DNA of 40,372 nucleotides, from the NCBI GenBank assembly GCA_015488995.1, contig WFMQ01000149.1, forward strand, positions 1-40,372, written 5' to 3'. This stretch comes from Nitratifractor sp. (GTDB taxonomy: Bacteria > Campylobacterota > Campylobacteria > Campylobacterales > Sulfurovaceae). Every line of letters begins with the position of its first letter. The stretch's first letter is position 1. The notes under the pieces were generated by a model that saw nothing but the letters and a program-made list of their open reading frames with translations, had not been told where the DNA came from and ran no database searches. This document shows, piece by piece, positions 1 to 10,269 of the stretch. The translations under genes were made by a program, and so were the position numbers.

Positions 1-319
1 CTTTTTCCCCTTCGATCAAGACCAGTACCTTGGCATCGAAGAGATAGCGTTCGGCGAGCGGTTGGATTTCGATGGCTTCTTCTTGCTGGCAGACGATGTA
101 GTCTGCGCCAAGAGCATTGGCGATCAGTGCATTGCGAACTTCATTGACCGTGACGGCAAAGCGGAGACCGTTTTCTTGGCAGTGGTGTGCCAGATTGATC
201 GCTTCGGTCAGGGGCTCTATCAATATGATCTCTCCATCGAGTACTCGCGAAAAATCTTCGAGTGAAAACACTTTTCTGAATGAGGGTGATGGCACCCAGG
301 GGTGTCCGAATATCAGCAT
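1..319 (-). CDS. Conserved hypothetical protein, truncated by the window edge (N-terminus MLIFGHPWVPSPSFRKVFSLEDFSRVLDGEIILIEPLTEAINLAHHCQENGLRFAVTVNEVRNALIANALGADYIVCQQEEA...)
   Basis: Open minus-strand frame read by hand from ATG (complement 317-319) to the window edge; AGGAGGAA Shine-Dalgarno just upstream. Absent from the ORF track because its stop lies outside the window. Confidence 0.8.
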   Translation of the reverse strand, partial: MLIFGHPWVPSPSFRKVFSLEDFSRVLDGEIILIEPLTEAINLAHHCQENGLRFAVTVNEVRNALIANALGADYIVCQQEEAIEIQPLAERYLFDAKVLVLIEGEK

Positions 320-329
320 GCTATTCCTC

Positions 330-548
330 CTAATTTGGTACACATTCTTTGGAGCAGTAGTGTTTGCCCTTGCGCGTGATGGCCTCGTCGATGGTGACGT
401 ATGTTCCACAGGTTTCACACTCGACCAAGGTATCTCCAGACGGATCATCTTCTACGGTTTTCTCTCCGTCAAGCATCGGGACTTTGCCGCCCAACGCACG
501 GTACACTGCGACTGCGATCACGCCAAAAAGGATCAATTTTAACCACAT
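330..548 (-). CDS. Small membrane-anchored protein with a C-terminal Cys-rich (CxxC...CxxxC) zinc-ribbon-like motif, PP0621-like
   Basis: 72 aa; N-terminal hydrophobic segment MWLKLILFGVIAVAVYRAL then CETCGTYV...HYCSKEC. Confidence 0.75.
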   Translation of the reverse strand: MWLKLILFGVIAVAVYRALGGKVPMLDGEKTVEDDPSGDTLVECETCGTYVTIDEAITRKGKHYCSKECVPN

Positions 549-552
549 AACT

Positions 553-1143
553 CTACTTTATCCATAAAAAATTGCGTTTGTTCCATTGAACTATAGCACA
601 GTTTGGGCGTTTCGTCAATGCCGCCACCTCTTCTTCGACACGGCTCCCTTTGTAAAAAAGGTACTGTGTCGCGGGATCACTCACATGCCGTGTCAATGCA
701 AGCAGCAGCTTGGTGTCGGTCACGGCACGCGATGTGATGAGGGCAAACGGAGTGTGACGGAGGTGCTCCACCCGTTTGCGCTCCACGGTGACCTGTGTCA
801 GTCCCATCTCCATCGCTGCGTACTTCAAAAACGCCGCCCGCTTCCCGAGAGGTTCGGCGAGGACAATGGGGATCTCTGACCACACCGCCGCCAGTACCAA
901 CCCGGGAAATCCCGCTCCTGTCCCCACATCGAGCAGACTCGTTGGTCGATCGAGGAAGGTGAGCGGATAGAGTGAATCGACGATGTTGGCATCAATTGCC
1001 TCGCGGGTTTTGGCTCCGGTGAGGTTGTGGGTCTGGTTCCATTCATAGAGGAGATCGGCGAAGGTGGCGAGGCGGGACAAGGCGGCGTCGGAGACGGTGA
1101 TGTCGGCTTGCGTGAACGCGGTACGTAATTTTTCAGTGTTCAT
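553..1143 (-). CDS. rsmG: 16S rRNA (guanine527-N7)-methyltransferase RsmG
   Basis: 196 aa with LLDVGTGAGFPGLVLA SAM-binding motif and ITSRAVTD, typical of RsmG/GidB. Confidence 0.92.
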   Translation of the reverse strand: MNTEKLRTAFTQADITVSDAALSRLATFADLLYEWNQTHNLTGAKTREAIDANIVDSLYPLTFLDRPTSLLDVGTGAGFPGLVLAAVWSEIPIVLAEPLGKRAAFLKYAAMEMGLTQVTVERKRVEHLRHTPFALITSRAVTDTKLLLALTRHVSDPATQYLFYKGSRVEEEVAALTKRPNCAIVQWNKRNFLWIK

Positions 1144-1156
1144 TTTTCAGTGTTCA
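1129..1156. repeat. Perfect 14-bp tandem duplication (tttttcagtgttca x2; 7-bp-like substructure) across the rsmG start codon
   Basis: Direct reading: 1129-1142 and 1143-1156 are identical. Confidence 0.9.
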
Positions 1157-1157
1157 C

Positions 1158-1724
1158 TTACAATAAGTGCCCCATCTGCTCTTTTTTCACCCGCAGATAA
1201 TCGACATTGTACGGATTCGCTTCGATCTGCAACGGTACCCGCTCGACGATCTCGACGTCAGCGAGGGATTCGATCTTTTTTGGGTTGTTGGTCAGCAGGC
1301 GCAGGTGGCTGATCCCGAAGTGAGCGAGGATGAACTCCACCACCTCATACGTCCGTTCATCGGCGGCAAATCCCAGCTGGTGATTGGCGGCGACCGTATC
1401 CAGACCCTGATCTTGGAGTGCATAGGCGTTGACTTTGTTGAGCAAGCCGATGTTGCGCCCCTCTTGGCGGTGGTAAATCACCATCCCCCCCTCGGCCGCG
1501 ATCCGATCCAGTGCAGCATCGAGTTGTTCCCCGCAGTCGCACTTGAGCGAGCCAAGCGCATCGCCGGTGAGACACTCGGAGTGGATACGTACAAGGGGTA
1601 CTTCGGGGAGAGGATCGGTAAAAATCGCGAGGTGCTCACGCTCCCCCTCCTTGAAGGCTTGGATCTTGAAGGTACCGTGACGGGTCGGCAAAGTGGCAAT
1701 GGTGGAGAGGGTGATGTTTTTCAT
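1158..1724 (-). CDS. ribA: GTP cyclohydrolase II
   Basis: 188 aa; zinc-binding [15 protein letters not shown] and [12 protein letters not shown] motifs. Confidence 0.93.
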   Translation of the reverse strand: MKNITLSTIATLPTRHGTFKIQAFKEGEREHLAIFTDPLPEVPLVRIHSECLTGDALGSLKCDCGEQLDAALDRIAAEGGMVIYHRQEGRNIGLLNKVNAYALQDQGLDTVAANHQLGFAADERTYEVVEFILAHFGISHLRLLTNNPKKIESLADVEIVERVPLQIEANPYNVDYLRVKKEQMGHLL

Positions 1725-1814
1725 GTCGGAATTATATCGAAAGTAGATAATTTAATTATGCTTAAGTATTTTTTGGAGTAGAATGGCACCAAGATTATCC
1801 CAAAGGAACTCCCC

Positions 1815-2792
1815 ATGTTTACCCGTTTTCGACGACGACGCATCCATCCGATCATGCGCAACCTCGTAGAAGAGACGCGTCTGAGCACCGATGACTTCAT
1901 CTACCCGCTGTTTGTCCGCAGCGGTAGCGGTATCCGCGATGAGGTGGGCTCCATGCCCGGTGTCTACCAGATGAGCATCGATGAGGCGGTGCGCGAGTGT
2001 GATACCCTGAAATCACTCGGGCTCTATGCCATCATCCTCTTTGGGATCCCCGACACCAAAGACTCGGTCGGGAGCGAAGCGATGTGCGAGCACGGCATCA
2101 TCGCCGAAGCGGTGCGTGCGATCAAGGCGGAGCACCCCGATATGTTTGTCATCACCGATCTGTGCTTCTGCGAATACACCGATCACGGCCACTGCGGCGT
2201 CCTCGATCCGGTGTTGGAGACGGTGGACAATGACATCACCCTCGACAACCTCGCCAAACAGGCCATCGTCCATGCCAAATCGGGGGTCGATATGATCGCG
2301 CCGAGTGGGATGATGGATGGGATGATCCAGGCGATTCGTCGGGGGCTGGACGCGGCTGGGTATGTCAACACCCCCATCATGAGCTACTCGACCAAATTTG
2401 CCTCAGCGTATTATGGTCCCTTCCGTGACGTGGCGGAGTCGGCACCGAGTTTCGGAGACCGTCGCAGCTATCAGATGAACCCCGCCAACCGCCGCGAAGC
2501 GATCGCCGAGAGTGTCACCGATGAGGCGGAGGGAGCCGACATCCTCATGGTCAAGCCCGCCTTGGCGTACATGGACATCATCCGCGATGTTCGGGAGCAT
2601 ACGACGCTTCCGTTGGCAGTGTACAATGTCTCGGGTGAATACTCCATGCTCAAGATGGCCGCTCGCGCCGGCGTGATCGATTATGAGCGGGTGATGATGG
2701 AGACGCTGCTGGGTTTCAAGCGTGCCGGTGCCGACATCATCATCACCTACCATGCCAAAGAAGCCGCCACCTTGCTTCAAGGGCACCTCTAA
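1815..2792 (+). CDS. hemB: Porphobilinogen synthase (delta-aminolevulinic acid dehydratase)
   Basis: 325 aa; [45 protein letters not shown] motifs. Confidence 0.97.
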   Translation: MFTRFRRRRIHPIMRNLVEETRLSTDDFIYPLFVRSGSGIRDEVGSMPGVYQMSIDEAVRECDTLKSLGLYAIILFGIPDTKDSVGSEAMCEHGIIAEAVRAIKAEHPDMFVITDLCFCEYTDHGHCGVLDPVLETVDNDITLDNLAKQAIVHAKSGVDMIAPSGMMDGMIQAIRRGLDAAGYVNTPIMSYSTKFASAYYGPFRDVAESAPSFGDRRSYQMNPANRREAIAESVTDEAEGADILMVKPALAYMDIIRDVREHTTLPLAVYNVSGEYSMLKMAARAGVIDYERVMMETLLGFKRAGADIIITYHAKEAATLLQGHL

Positions 2793-2798
2793 TAATAG

Positions 2799-4220
<1,422 letters not shown>

Positions 4221-4260
4221 GTCATAATTTTTTTATGGTAAAATACACTCTTTGATTTTC

Positions 4261-4279
4261 CCGCACGGACTGCGTGCGG
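4261..4279 (+). promoter_or_regulatory. Leader hairpin upstream of argF (CCGCACG-GACTG-CGTGCGG), ending just before the SD
   Basis: Perfect 7-bp inverted repeat; a TAAAAT -10-like hexamer at 4239-4244 lies about 17 nt upstream; AGAGAGG SD follows. Confidence 0.5.
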
Positions 4280-4294
4280 AAAGAGAGGCACTCC

Positions 4295-5227
4295 ATGCGA
4301 CATTTTTTGACCCTTCGGGATTTTACCGCCGATGAGCTGCTTGAGATGATCGAGTTGGCACGTACCATCAAGGCTCAGACGAAACGACACGAATACATCC
4401 CCTACCTCGAACACCAAACCCTCGGAATGATCTTTGAGAAGAGCTCGACCCGGACGCGGGTGAGCTTCGAGACGGGGATTTACCAGCTCGGTGGGGTGGG
4501 ACTCTTCCTCTCATCCAGCGACCTCCAGCTCGGACGCGGCGAACCACTCAAAGATACCGCACGGGTCATCAGTCGCATGCTCGATATGGTGATGATCCGC
4601 ACCTACAAACAATCCGACCTCGAAGAATTTGCCCGTTACTCCCGCGTCCCAGTCATCAACGGTTTGACCGACAGCTACCATCCGGTACAGCTGATGACCG
4701 ACTACCTGACGATGCTGGAGTACGGCAAAGGAGATGCTCCCGTCTGTGCGTACATCGGAGACGGGAACAACATGGCGCACAGCTGGCTCTACCTGGCCGC
4801 CATCCTCGGCTTTGAATTGCGCATCGCAACGCCCGAAGCCTACCCGTGTGACCCCGCCATCGTCGCTGAAGCCAAAGCACTTGCCAAGAAGAGCGGTGCC
4901 AAACTCCTCTTTGGGGACGATCCAGTCGTCGCCGTATCTGGCTGCGATGTCGTCACCACCGACACCTGGGTGAGCATGGGGCAGGAGGAGGAAAAAGCCC
5001 AACGTGTTAAAGACTTTGAAGGGTATCAAGTCAACGAATCCCTCATGGCACACGCCAAAGACGACGCGATCTTCCTCCACTGCCTCCCGGCGTATCGGGG
5101 TTACGAAGTGAGTGAAGAGACGTTTGAGAAGCATGCCGATGTGATCTTCACCGAAGCCGAAAACCGCCTCCATGCCCAGAAGGGGATCATGGTCTGGTTG
5201 GATCAGCAGCGCAATATTGGTGAATAG
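4295..5227 (+). CDS. argF: Ornithine carbamoyltransferase
   Basis: Start set at [42 protein letters not shown] motifs. Confidence 0.95.
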   Translation: MRHFLTLRDFTADELLEMIELARTIKAQTKRHEYIPYLEHQTLGMIFEKSSTRTRVSFETGIYQLGGVGLFLSSSDLQLGRGEPLKDTARVISRMLDMVMIRTYKQSDLEEFARYSRVPVINGLTDSYHPVQLMTDYLTMLEYGKGDAPVCAYIGDGNNMAHSWLYLAAILGFELRIATPEAYPCDPAIVAEAKALAKKSGAKLLFGDDPVVAVSGCDVVTTDTWVSMGQEEEKAQRVKDFEGYQVNESLMAHAKDDAIFLHCLPAYRGYEVSEETFEKHADVIFTEAENRLHAQKGIMVWLDQQRNIGE

Positions 5228-5248
5228 ATAATAGCGAACAGTTCAGGT

Positions 5249-5270
5249 GGTTTCCCTGCGGGAAACTTTT
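5249..5270 (+). terminator. Rho-independent terminator of argF
   Basis: GTTTCCC-TGC-GGGAAAC perfect stem followed by TTTT. Confidence 0.75.
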
Positions 5271-5343
5271 CATTTAATATTAGAAAAGGAGAGCGATAGT
5301 GATTTTGAATAGACACTAGTAGCTTTGGCACAAAGCATCCGCT

Positions 5344-5371
5344 ACTATTCACTATTCACTATTCACTATTC
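5344..5371. repeat. Heptanucleotide tandem repeat (ACTATTC)x4 plus a partial copy, upstream of hemN
   Basis: Four perfect 7-bp copies read directly. Confidence 0.95.
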
Positions 5372-5390
5372 ACTCTCAAAAGGAATCCTT

Positions 5391-6758
5391 TTGAGTACGA
5401 TAGATCTCGAAAAATTCAGCCGCTACTCCAGACCCGGCCCCCGCTACACCAGTTACCCCACGGCATTGGAATTCAGTGAAGCGTTTGACTACGATGCGTA
5501 TCTGAAATACCTTGAGGCGGGCACCGATGCCCTCTCGATCTACATCCACCTCCCCTTTTGTCGGAGTGCCTGCTATTTTTGTGGCTGCAACGTCGTCTAC
5601 ACGTCCAAAGAAGATAAGCTCAGTCGCTACGTCGAGTATCTCAAAAAAGAGATCGACATTCTCTCGGAGCATTTGGATACCCGGCGGGAAGTGATCCAGT
5701 TCCATTTTGGGGGCGGAACCCCCACCTATTATCAGGCGTTTGAACTCGATGAGATCATCACCTACGTCAAGCAAGCTTTTCCCAACTGGCGTGCCGATGC
5801 CGAGATCAGCGTCGAGATCGATCCGCGCTATTTCAACGAAGAGCAAATGCAAGTCTTTCACAAGCACGGATTTACCCGTATCAGCTTCGGGGTGCAGGAT
5901 TTTGACCCCAAAGTCCAAGAGACCATCCACCGCATCCAGCCCTACGACGAGACCAAGGCTGCCGTCGATCTGGCACGCCGCTACGGGATCGAGAGCATCA
6001 ACATGGATCTGATCTACGGCTTGCCGTACCAGACGTTTGAGAGTTTCAAATCGACGCTGGAATTGGCACGTACCATCGACCCCGACCGTCTCGCGGTCTT
6101 CAACTACGCCCATGTGCCGTGGATGAAGAAAACCATGCGTAAATTTGACGAGACGACCATTCCCAGCCCCGATGTCAAGCTCCGTATTTTCCAGCACACC
6201 ATCGACTACCTCACCGGTCAGGGCTACAAGATGGTCGGTATGGATCACTTCGCCAAGCCTGAGGATGAGCTCTTCGCCGCCATCGCCAAAGGGGAGCTCC
6301 ACCGCAACTTCCAAGGCTACACCACCAAAGGGGGTGCCAACCTCATCGGGATCGGTCTGACGAGTATCGGCGAGGGAGAGCGCTACTACGCCCAAAATAC
6401 CAAAGAGATGAAAGCCTACGAAGCGGCCATCGATGCCGGACGGCTCCCGTTTGAGCGTGGAGTCGATCTGACGGAGGACGATGTCATCCGCAAAGCGGTC
6501 ATCATGGAACTCATGGCCAACTTCGCCATCGACATCTCCCGCGTCGAAGCCGAGCACAACATCGTCTTTGCCGACTATTTCGCCGATGCGCTGGAGGCAC
6601 TCAAAGAGTTTGAAGAGGCCGACCTACTGACGATGGATGCGGACAAAATCCACGTCGGCCCCACCGGCACTCTGCTCATACGCAACATTGCCATGCCGTT
6701 TGATGCCTACATGAAAAAGTATACCGGGAGCAAGAAGAGCTTCTCCAAGACGGTCTAA
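5391..6758 (+). CDS. hemN: Oxygen-independent coproporphyrinogen III oxidase (radical SAM)
   Basis: CxxxCxxCxC motif CRSACYFCGCN; FGGGTPTY. Likely TTG start at 5391 with AAAGGA SD; the ORF-track start at 5325 reads through the heptamer repeat. Confidence 0.9.
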   Translation: MSTIDLEKFSRYSRPGPRYTSYPTALEFSEAFDYDAYLKYLEAGTDALSIYIHLPFCRSACYFCGCNVVYTSKEDKLSRYVEYLKKEIDILSEHLDTRREVIQFHFGGGTPTYYQAFELDEIITYVKQAFPNWRADAEISVEIDPRYFNEEQMQVFHKHGFTRISFGVQDFDPKVQETIHRIQPYDETKAAVDLARRYGIESINMDLIYGLPYQTFESFKSTLELARTIDPDRLAVFNYAHVPWMKKTMRKFDETTIPSPDVKLRIFQHTIDYLTGQGYKMVGMDHFAKPEDELFAAIAKGELHRNFQGYTTKGGANLIGIGLTSIGEGERYYAQNTKEMKAYEAAIDAGRLPFERGVDLTEDDVIRKAVIMELMANFAIDISRVEAEHNIVFADYFADALEALKEFEEADLLTMDADKIHVGPTGTLLIRNIAMPFDAYMKKYTGSKKSFSKTV

Positions 6759-7002
6759 GCCCCAATCCGCCAATGAACCGTGCACATCCTCTTCCATAGG
6801 TCTCGCATGTACAAACATCGCCGAGCCTATCGGTGCAGGTTGGATTGCACACACATCCCACGATCACGCGCATCATAAATATCCCACTTTTTGGAAGGGT
6901 TGACATTACCATTGTCATGGTATCAGAATGGATGATCTCATTGGAAGATTCGATGGTGTGGAGGATTATGTTGTTTAAAGCAGGATGTACCACTAATGGT
7001 AC

Positions 7003-7079
7003 TGGTACACTCTACAGGATTCGAACCTGTGACCTTCGGTACCGCAAACCGATGCTCTATCCAGCTGAGCTAAGAGTGC
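7003..7079 (-). tRNA. tRNA-Arg(GCG), CCA encoded
   Basis: GCACTCT/AGAGTGT acceptor stem, GAGC D-stem, TCGGT-TTGCGGT-ACCGA anticodon arm (anticodon GCG), ACAGG-TTCGAAT-CCTGT T-arm, A discriminator, CCA. Confidence 0.95.
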
Positions 7080-7098
7080 ACATCAAATGTGGAGTGGC

Positions 7099-7104
7099 AT
7101 TATA
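7099..7104 (-). promoter_or_regulatory. -10 element (TATAAT) for tRNA-Arg
   Basis: Perfect TATAAT on the minus strand about 20 nt upstream of the tRNA 5' end. Confidence 0.55.
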
Positions 7105-7116
7105 GCCAAACGTTTC

Positions 7117-7845
7117 TTAATGTTTCTTAAGAAGTTCCATCGGTTTGAAAAGCGTGTGTGCATCCGGATTGGTGACAAACGTAGTGTTGTAGGGGTGTTC
7201 CAAGGCGATCTTCTCCAGGCCGCTTGCGGCATGGAGTTTTTCAATCGCCCTGGCGTGGGCACCAAAGAGGATCAATGTGGGATCATAGGCGGCTATCTCC
7301 ATCAAGAATACCTCGACAAATCCTGCCCAAGCCTTGATGTGCTTTTTGGAATCCGCCTTGGTGGTGAAGAGGAGTGCGGTGTTGAGCAGCAAAACGCCGT
7401 TGCGTTCAAAATTGTGCCGTAGGGCATCCATGCTGTCAATCATATTATCCTTCTTTAGTGCCGCGATGGCCGGCTGGGAGGTGTCCCGCTGATCGAGCTG
7501 CCCATCGGCAACGAGAGCCATCTTGACAAAATTACGTAAGCTGGTCGCACGATTGATCCGGCGATCCAAACCCGTCGGACTGAATATCCGCTCGACGCGC
7601 CCATCGATAAACGCATACCCAATGGCACTCTCTGGTCGGGGATAGGGATCTTGACCGAAGAGGATGTAGCGTACCTCGTCTGGATTGAGGGTCGAAAAGG
7701 GAGCCAGGAGGCGTTCGGGTGCTGGGATATACCCCTCCCCCGCTACTACAAACTCACGATACGCTGTATCGAGTGTTTGCAATGCGGGGATGAGGATCGG
7801 GTACCATGCTGACCGCACGCCGTTGCGTGCCAACAGCCTCTCCAC
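7117..7845 (-). CDS. Divergent uracil-DNA glycosylase family protein (GTG start)
   Basis: 242 aa; GQDPYP (cf. GQDPYH), TSLRNF, LLLNTALL, LFGAHA, EHPYN, in family-1 UDG order. The start overlaps the stop of the next gene. Confidence 0.8.
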   Translation of the reverse strand: MERLLARNGVRSAWYPILIPALQTLDTAYREFVVAGEGYIPAPERLLAPFSTLNPDEVRYILFGQDPYPRPESAIGYAFIDGRVERIFSPTGLDRRINRATSLRNFVKMALVADGQLDQRDTSQPAIAALKKDNMIDSMDALRHNFERNGVLLLNTALLFTTKADSKKHIKAWAGFVEVFLMEIAAYDPTLILFGAHARAIEKLHAASGLEKIALEHPYNTTFVTNPDAHTLFKPMELLKKH

Positions 7846-8693
7846 TACAGGACCTCACCCAACACAATCAACCCAAAAAAGACAAACCCAAGATAACCAT
7901 TGACGGTAAAAAATGCCCGATCGATCTGGGTGAAGTCTTTGTGGACAAGGTAATGCTCATACCCCAACATGGCTGCCGAAGTGATGACCGCCAGCCATCC
8001 AAACAGACCCCCGTGTGCCAGCACCACAAATGCACCCCACAGTATCACCGTCATGAGATGAAACAGCTGAGCAATCTTCATCGTTTTTTGTGCCCCAAAC
8101 CGTGAAGGGATCGAGTGCAGACCGTGCGCCTTGTCAAACGCCATGTCTTGTAAACTGTACAGCAAGTCAAACCCGGCTACCCAAAACATCACCCCCAGTG
8201 CCAGTGCAATCGACCAAAGCGGAATCGCGCTCTCGACAGCCACAACTCCGGCAATGGGTGCCAACCCAAGGGAGAGACCGAGGATCAAGTGTGCCGCAGC
8301 ACTGAAACGCTTAAAAAAGGTGTAGGCTCCAAGGACAAGGAGGATTGGAATCGAGAGAGAGAACGCCAACGGATTGATCCACCACGCTGCGAAGATAAAT
8401 ACCACAGCGTTGAGGGCAATAAACCCGATCATTTGACCCGTGGACACGCGACCATCCACCGAGGGACGGCCCGCAGTGCGGGGGTTGAGCGCGTCAATGT
8501 CTCGGTCAAGATAGCGATTGACCCCCATGGCAAAATTACGCGCACTCACCGCTGCCACTAATCCCAGAAACAGCAACCGCCACCCAAACCACCCATGGGC
8601 CGCCACCACCATCGCCACAAAGATAAACGGGAGGGAAAACACTGAGTGTTGAAACATCACCAATTCGGAAAAATCTTTCAGTTTACGTCTCAT
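7845..8693 (-). CDS. mqnP: UbiA-family prenyltransferase, probably MqnP of the futalosine menaquinone pathway
   Basis: 282 aa multi-TM; NRYLDRDIDALNPRTAGRP and DLLYSLQDMAFDKAHGLHSIPSRFG motifs. Confidence 0.85.
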   Translation of the reverse strand: MRRKLKDFSELVMFQHSVFSLPFIFVAMVVAAHGWFGWRLLFLGLVAAVSARNFAMGVNRYLDRDIDALNPRTAGRPSVDGRVSTGQMIGFIALNAVVFIFAAWWINPLAFSLSIPILLVLGAYTFFKRFSAAAHLILGLSLGLAPIAGVVAVESAIPLWSIALALGVMFWVAGFDLLYSLQDMAFDKAHGLHSIPSRFGAQKTMKIAQLFHLMTVILWGAFVVLAHGGLFGWLAVITSAAMLGYEHYLVHKDFTQIDRAFFTVNGYLGFVFFGLIVLGEVL

Positions 8694-8718
8694 GCTATAT
8701 TGTCACTTTGCACTGAAA

Positions 8719-9279
8719 TCACGGATGGGGTATTTTGATCTGAGAATTCAGCGACCACGCGATCAAGGCGACCAGTACCGCTACGACGTATCCGCTCCCA
8801 ATCATTCCGTATGCTACCGGCAAATAAATCAGCCACAGCAGAATCGCCCCCAGGGGGGTAGGTACTCCTTCAAAATACGAGGCGACCTCTCCAGCATCCA
8901 CTTTGAGATTAAACTCCACGAGGCGACGCAGTCCGGCGATGATATAGAGGATAAACACCCCCCCAAGCGTCACCTTTTCGATGCCATGAATCCCGGCATA
9001 AAATTCCACGGCATAGAAGAGGAGAAATGCTGGCATGATGACAAAGGAGAGAAAATCGGCGAAGCTATCAAGTTGCACGCCGAATTCGGTCGAGAGTTTG
9101 TAGTGCCGGGCGACCTTGCCATCGGCTATATCCAAGCCCCCTGCGATCCATGCCAGGATGATCGCGGGTACAAAATGGTGCTGCTGAATAAGATACATAG
9201 CCACGACTCCACACGCGATGTTGCCAAAGGTGATGAGGTTGGCGGCATTGAAGCGGTTGTGCTGATCCAAAAAATCCAT
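8719..9279 (-). CDS. pssA: CDP-alcohol phosphatidyltransferase, probably phosphatidylserine synthase
   Basis: CDP-alcohol motif DIADGKVARHYKLSTEFGVQLDSFAD. Confidence 0.85.
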   Translation of the reverse strand: MDFLDQHNRFNAANLITFGNIACGVVAMYLIQQHHFVPAIILAWIAGGLDIADGKVARHYKLSTEFGVQLDSFADFLSFVIMPAFLLFYAVEFYAGIHGIEKVTLGGVFILYIIAGLRRLVEFNLKVDAGEVASYFEGVPTPLGAILLWLIYLPVAYGMIGSGYVVAVLVALIAWSLNSQIKIPHP

Positions 9280-9351
9280 GGGGTTCCTTATTGTCTCACA
9301 ATGTTATTATGTTACGTTTGAATTTTACCCAATTTGAGCTATCATAGCACC

Positions 9352-10257
9352 ATGAATCATCCAGCACACTTTGCCATCATCGGCCCGACGGCATCGGGCA
9401 AGACCTCTCTTGCCTTGCAATGGGCGCGGGCTCACCATGGGATCATCCTCTCGATTGATTCATTGGCGATCTATCGCGACATCGACATCGCCTCAGCCAA
9501 ACCCACCCTGCATGAGCGGGGCGATGTCCCCCATTATGGGATCGACCTCCTCGCCCCCGATCACCCTTTTGATGTGACCGATTGCATCGAGCTGTACCGT
9601 CAGGCACACGCCCACGCCATGGATGAGCATCGACCTCTGATCCTCGTAGGGGGGACTGGATTTTATCTCAAGATGCTGCTCGAAGGGATCAGCCCCCTCC
9701 CCCCCATCTCCGATGAGGTACGGGAGGATGTGCATCATCGCCTTCAGGATGTGGCGCGTGCTTTTGATGCCCTCCAGTCCCTCGATCCTCACTATGCTGC
9801 CACCTTGCAACCAGCCGACCGCTATCGGATCGAGAAAGCCCTGCTGATCTACCAAAGTACCGGCCAGAGACCGAGTGATTATTTTCAGGCACATCCACCG
9901 CACGCGATCATTGCCGATCCACTGCCCCTCTATGAAATCCTCACCGATCGTGCCGAGCTGCGTGAGCGCATTGTCCAGCGTACAGATGCGATGCTCTCTG
10001 CGGGGCTTATCGACGAAGTGGCCTATCTGGAGCGCACCTACACCCGCGCACCCAACAGCATGAAAGCCATCGGGATCAAAGAGGTACTCTCTTATCTCGA
10101 TGGCGTATACACCCATGAAGAGATGCGTCAAAAAATCATCACCAATACAGCACGACTGGCCAAACGCCAAGTGACATTTAATAAAAGTCAGTTTGGGAAA
10201 ACGGTTCGCGGTCCGCGAGAGGATCTTGAGAGAATGTTATCAGAAGGGGGGGCATGA
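9352..10257 (+). CDS. miaA: tRNA dimethylallyltransferase
   Basis: GPTASGKTSLALQWA P-loop, DSLAIYRDIDIASAKP, GGTGFYLKMLLEG. Confidence 0.93.
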   Translation: MNHPAHFAIIGPTASGKTSLALQWARAHHGIILSIDSLAIYRDIDIASAKPTLHERGDVPHYGIDLLAPDHPFDVTDCIELYRQAHAHAMDEHRPLILVGGTGFYLKMLLEGISPLPPISDEVREDVHHRLQDVARAFDALQSLDPHYAATLQPADRYRIEKALLIYQSTGQRPSDYFQAHPPHAIIADPLPLYEILTDRAELRERIVQRTDAMLSAGLIDEVAYLERTYTRAPNSMKAIGIKEVLSYLDGVYTHEEMRQKIITNTARLAKRQVTFNKSQFGKTVRGPREDLERMLSEGGA

Positions 10258-10269
10258 AGCCCCAAAGGA

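Noticed and set aside
200-319. Apparent frameshift in the first minus-strand CDS
   Set aside because: Came from miscounting an A-run (five A at 249-254 region). With the correct count the frame is open from ATG at 319 to the window edge.
5344-5371. Possible CRISPR-like repeat
   Set aside because: Unit is 7 bp with no spacers; a simple tandem repeat. The same applies to the array at 39718-39752.
6759-7002. Possible small gene or pseudogene between hemN and tRNA-Arg
   Set aside because: Short overlapping frames on both strands without SD or recognisable motif; only two small palindromes are supported.
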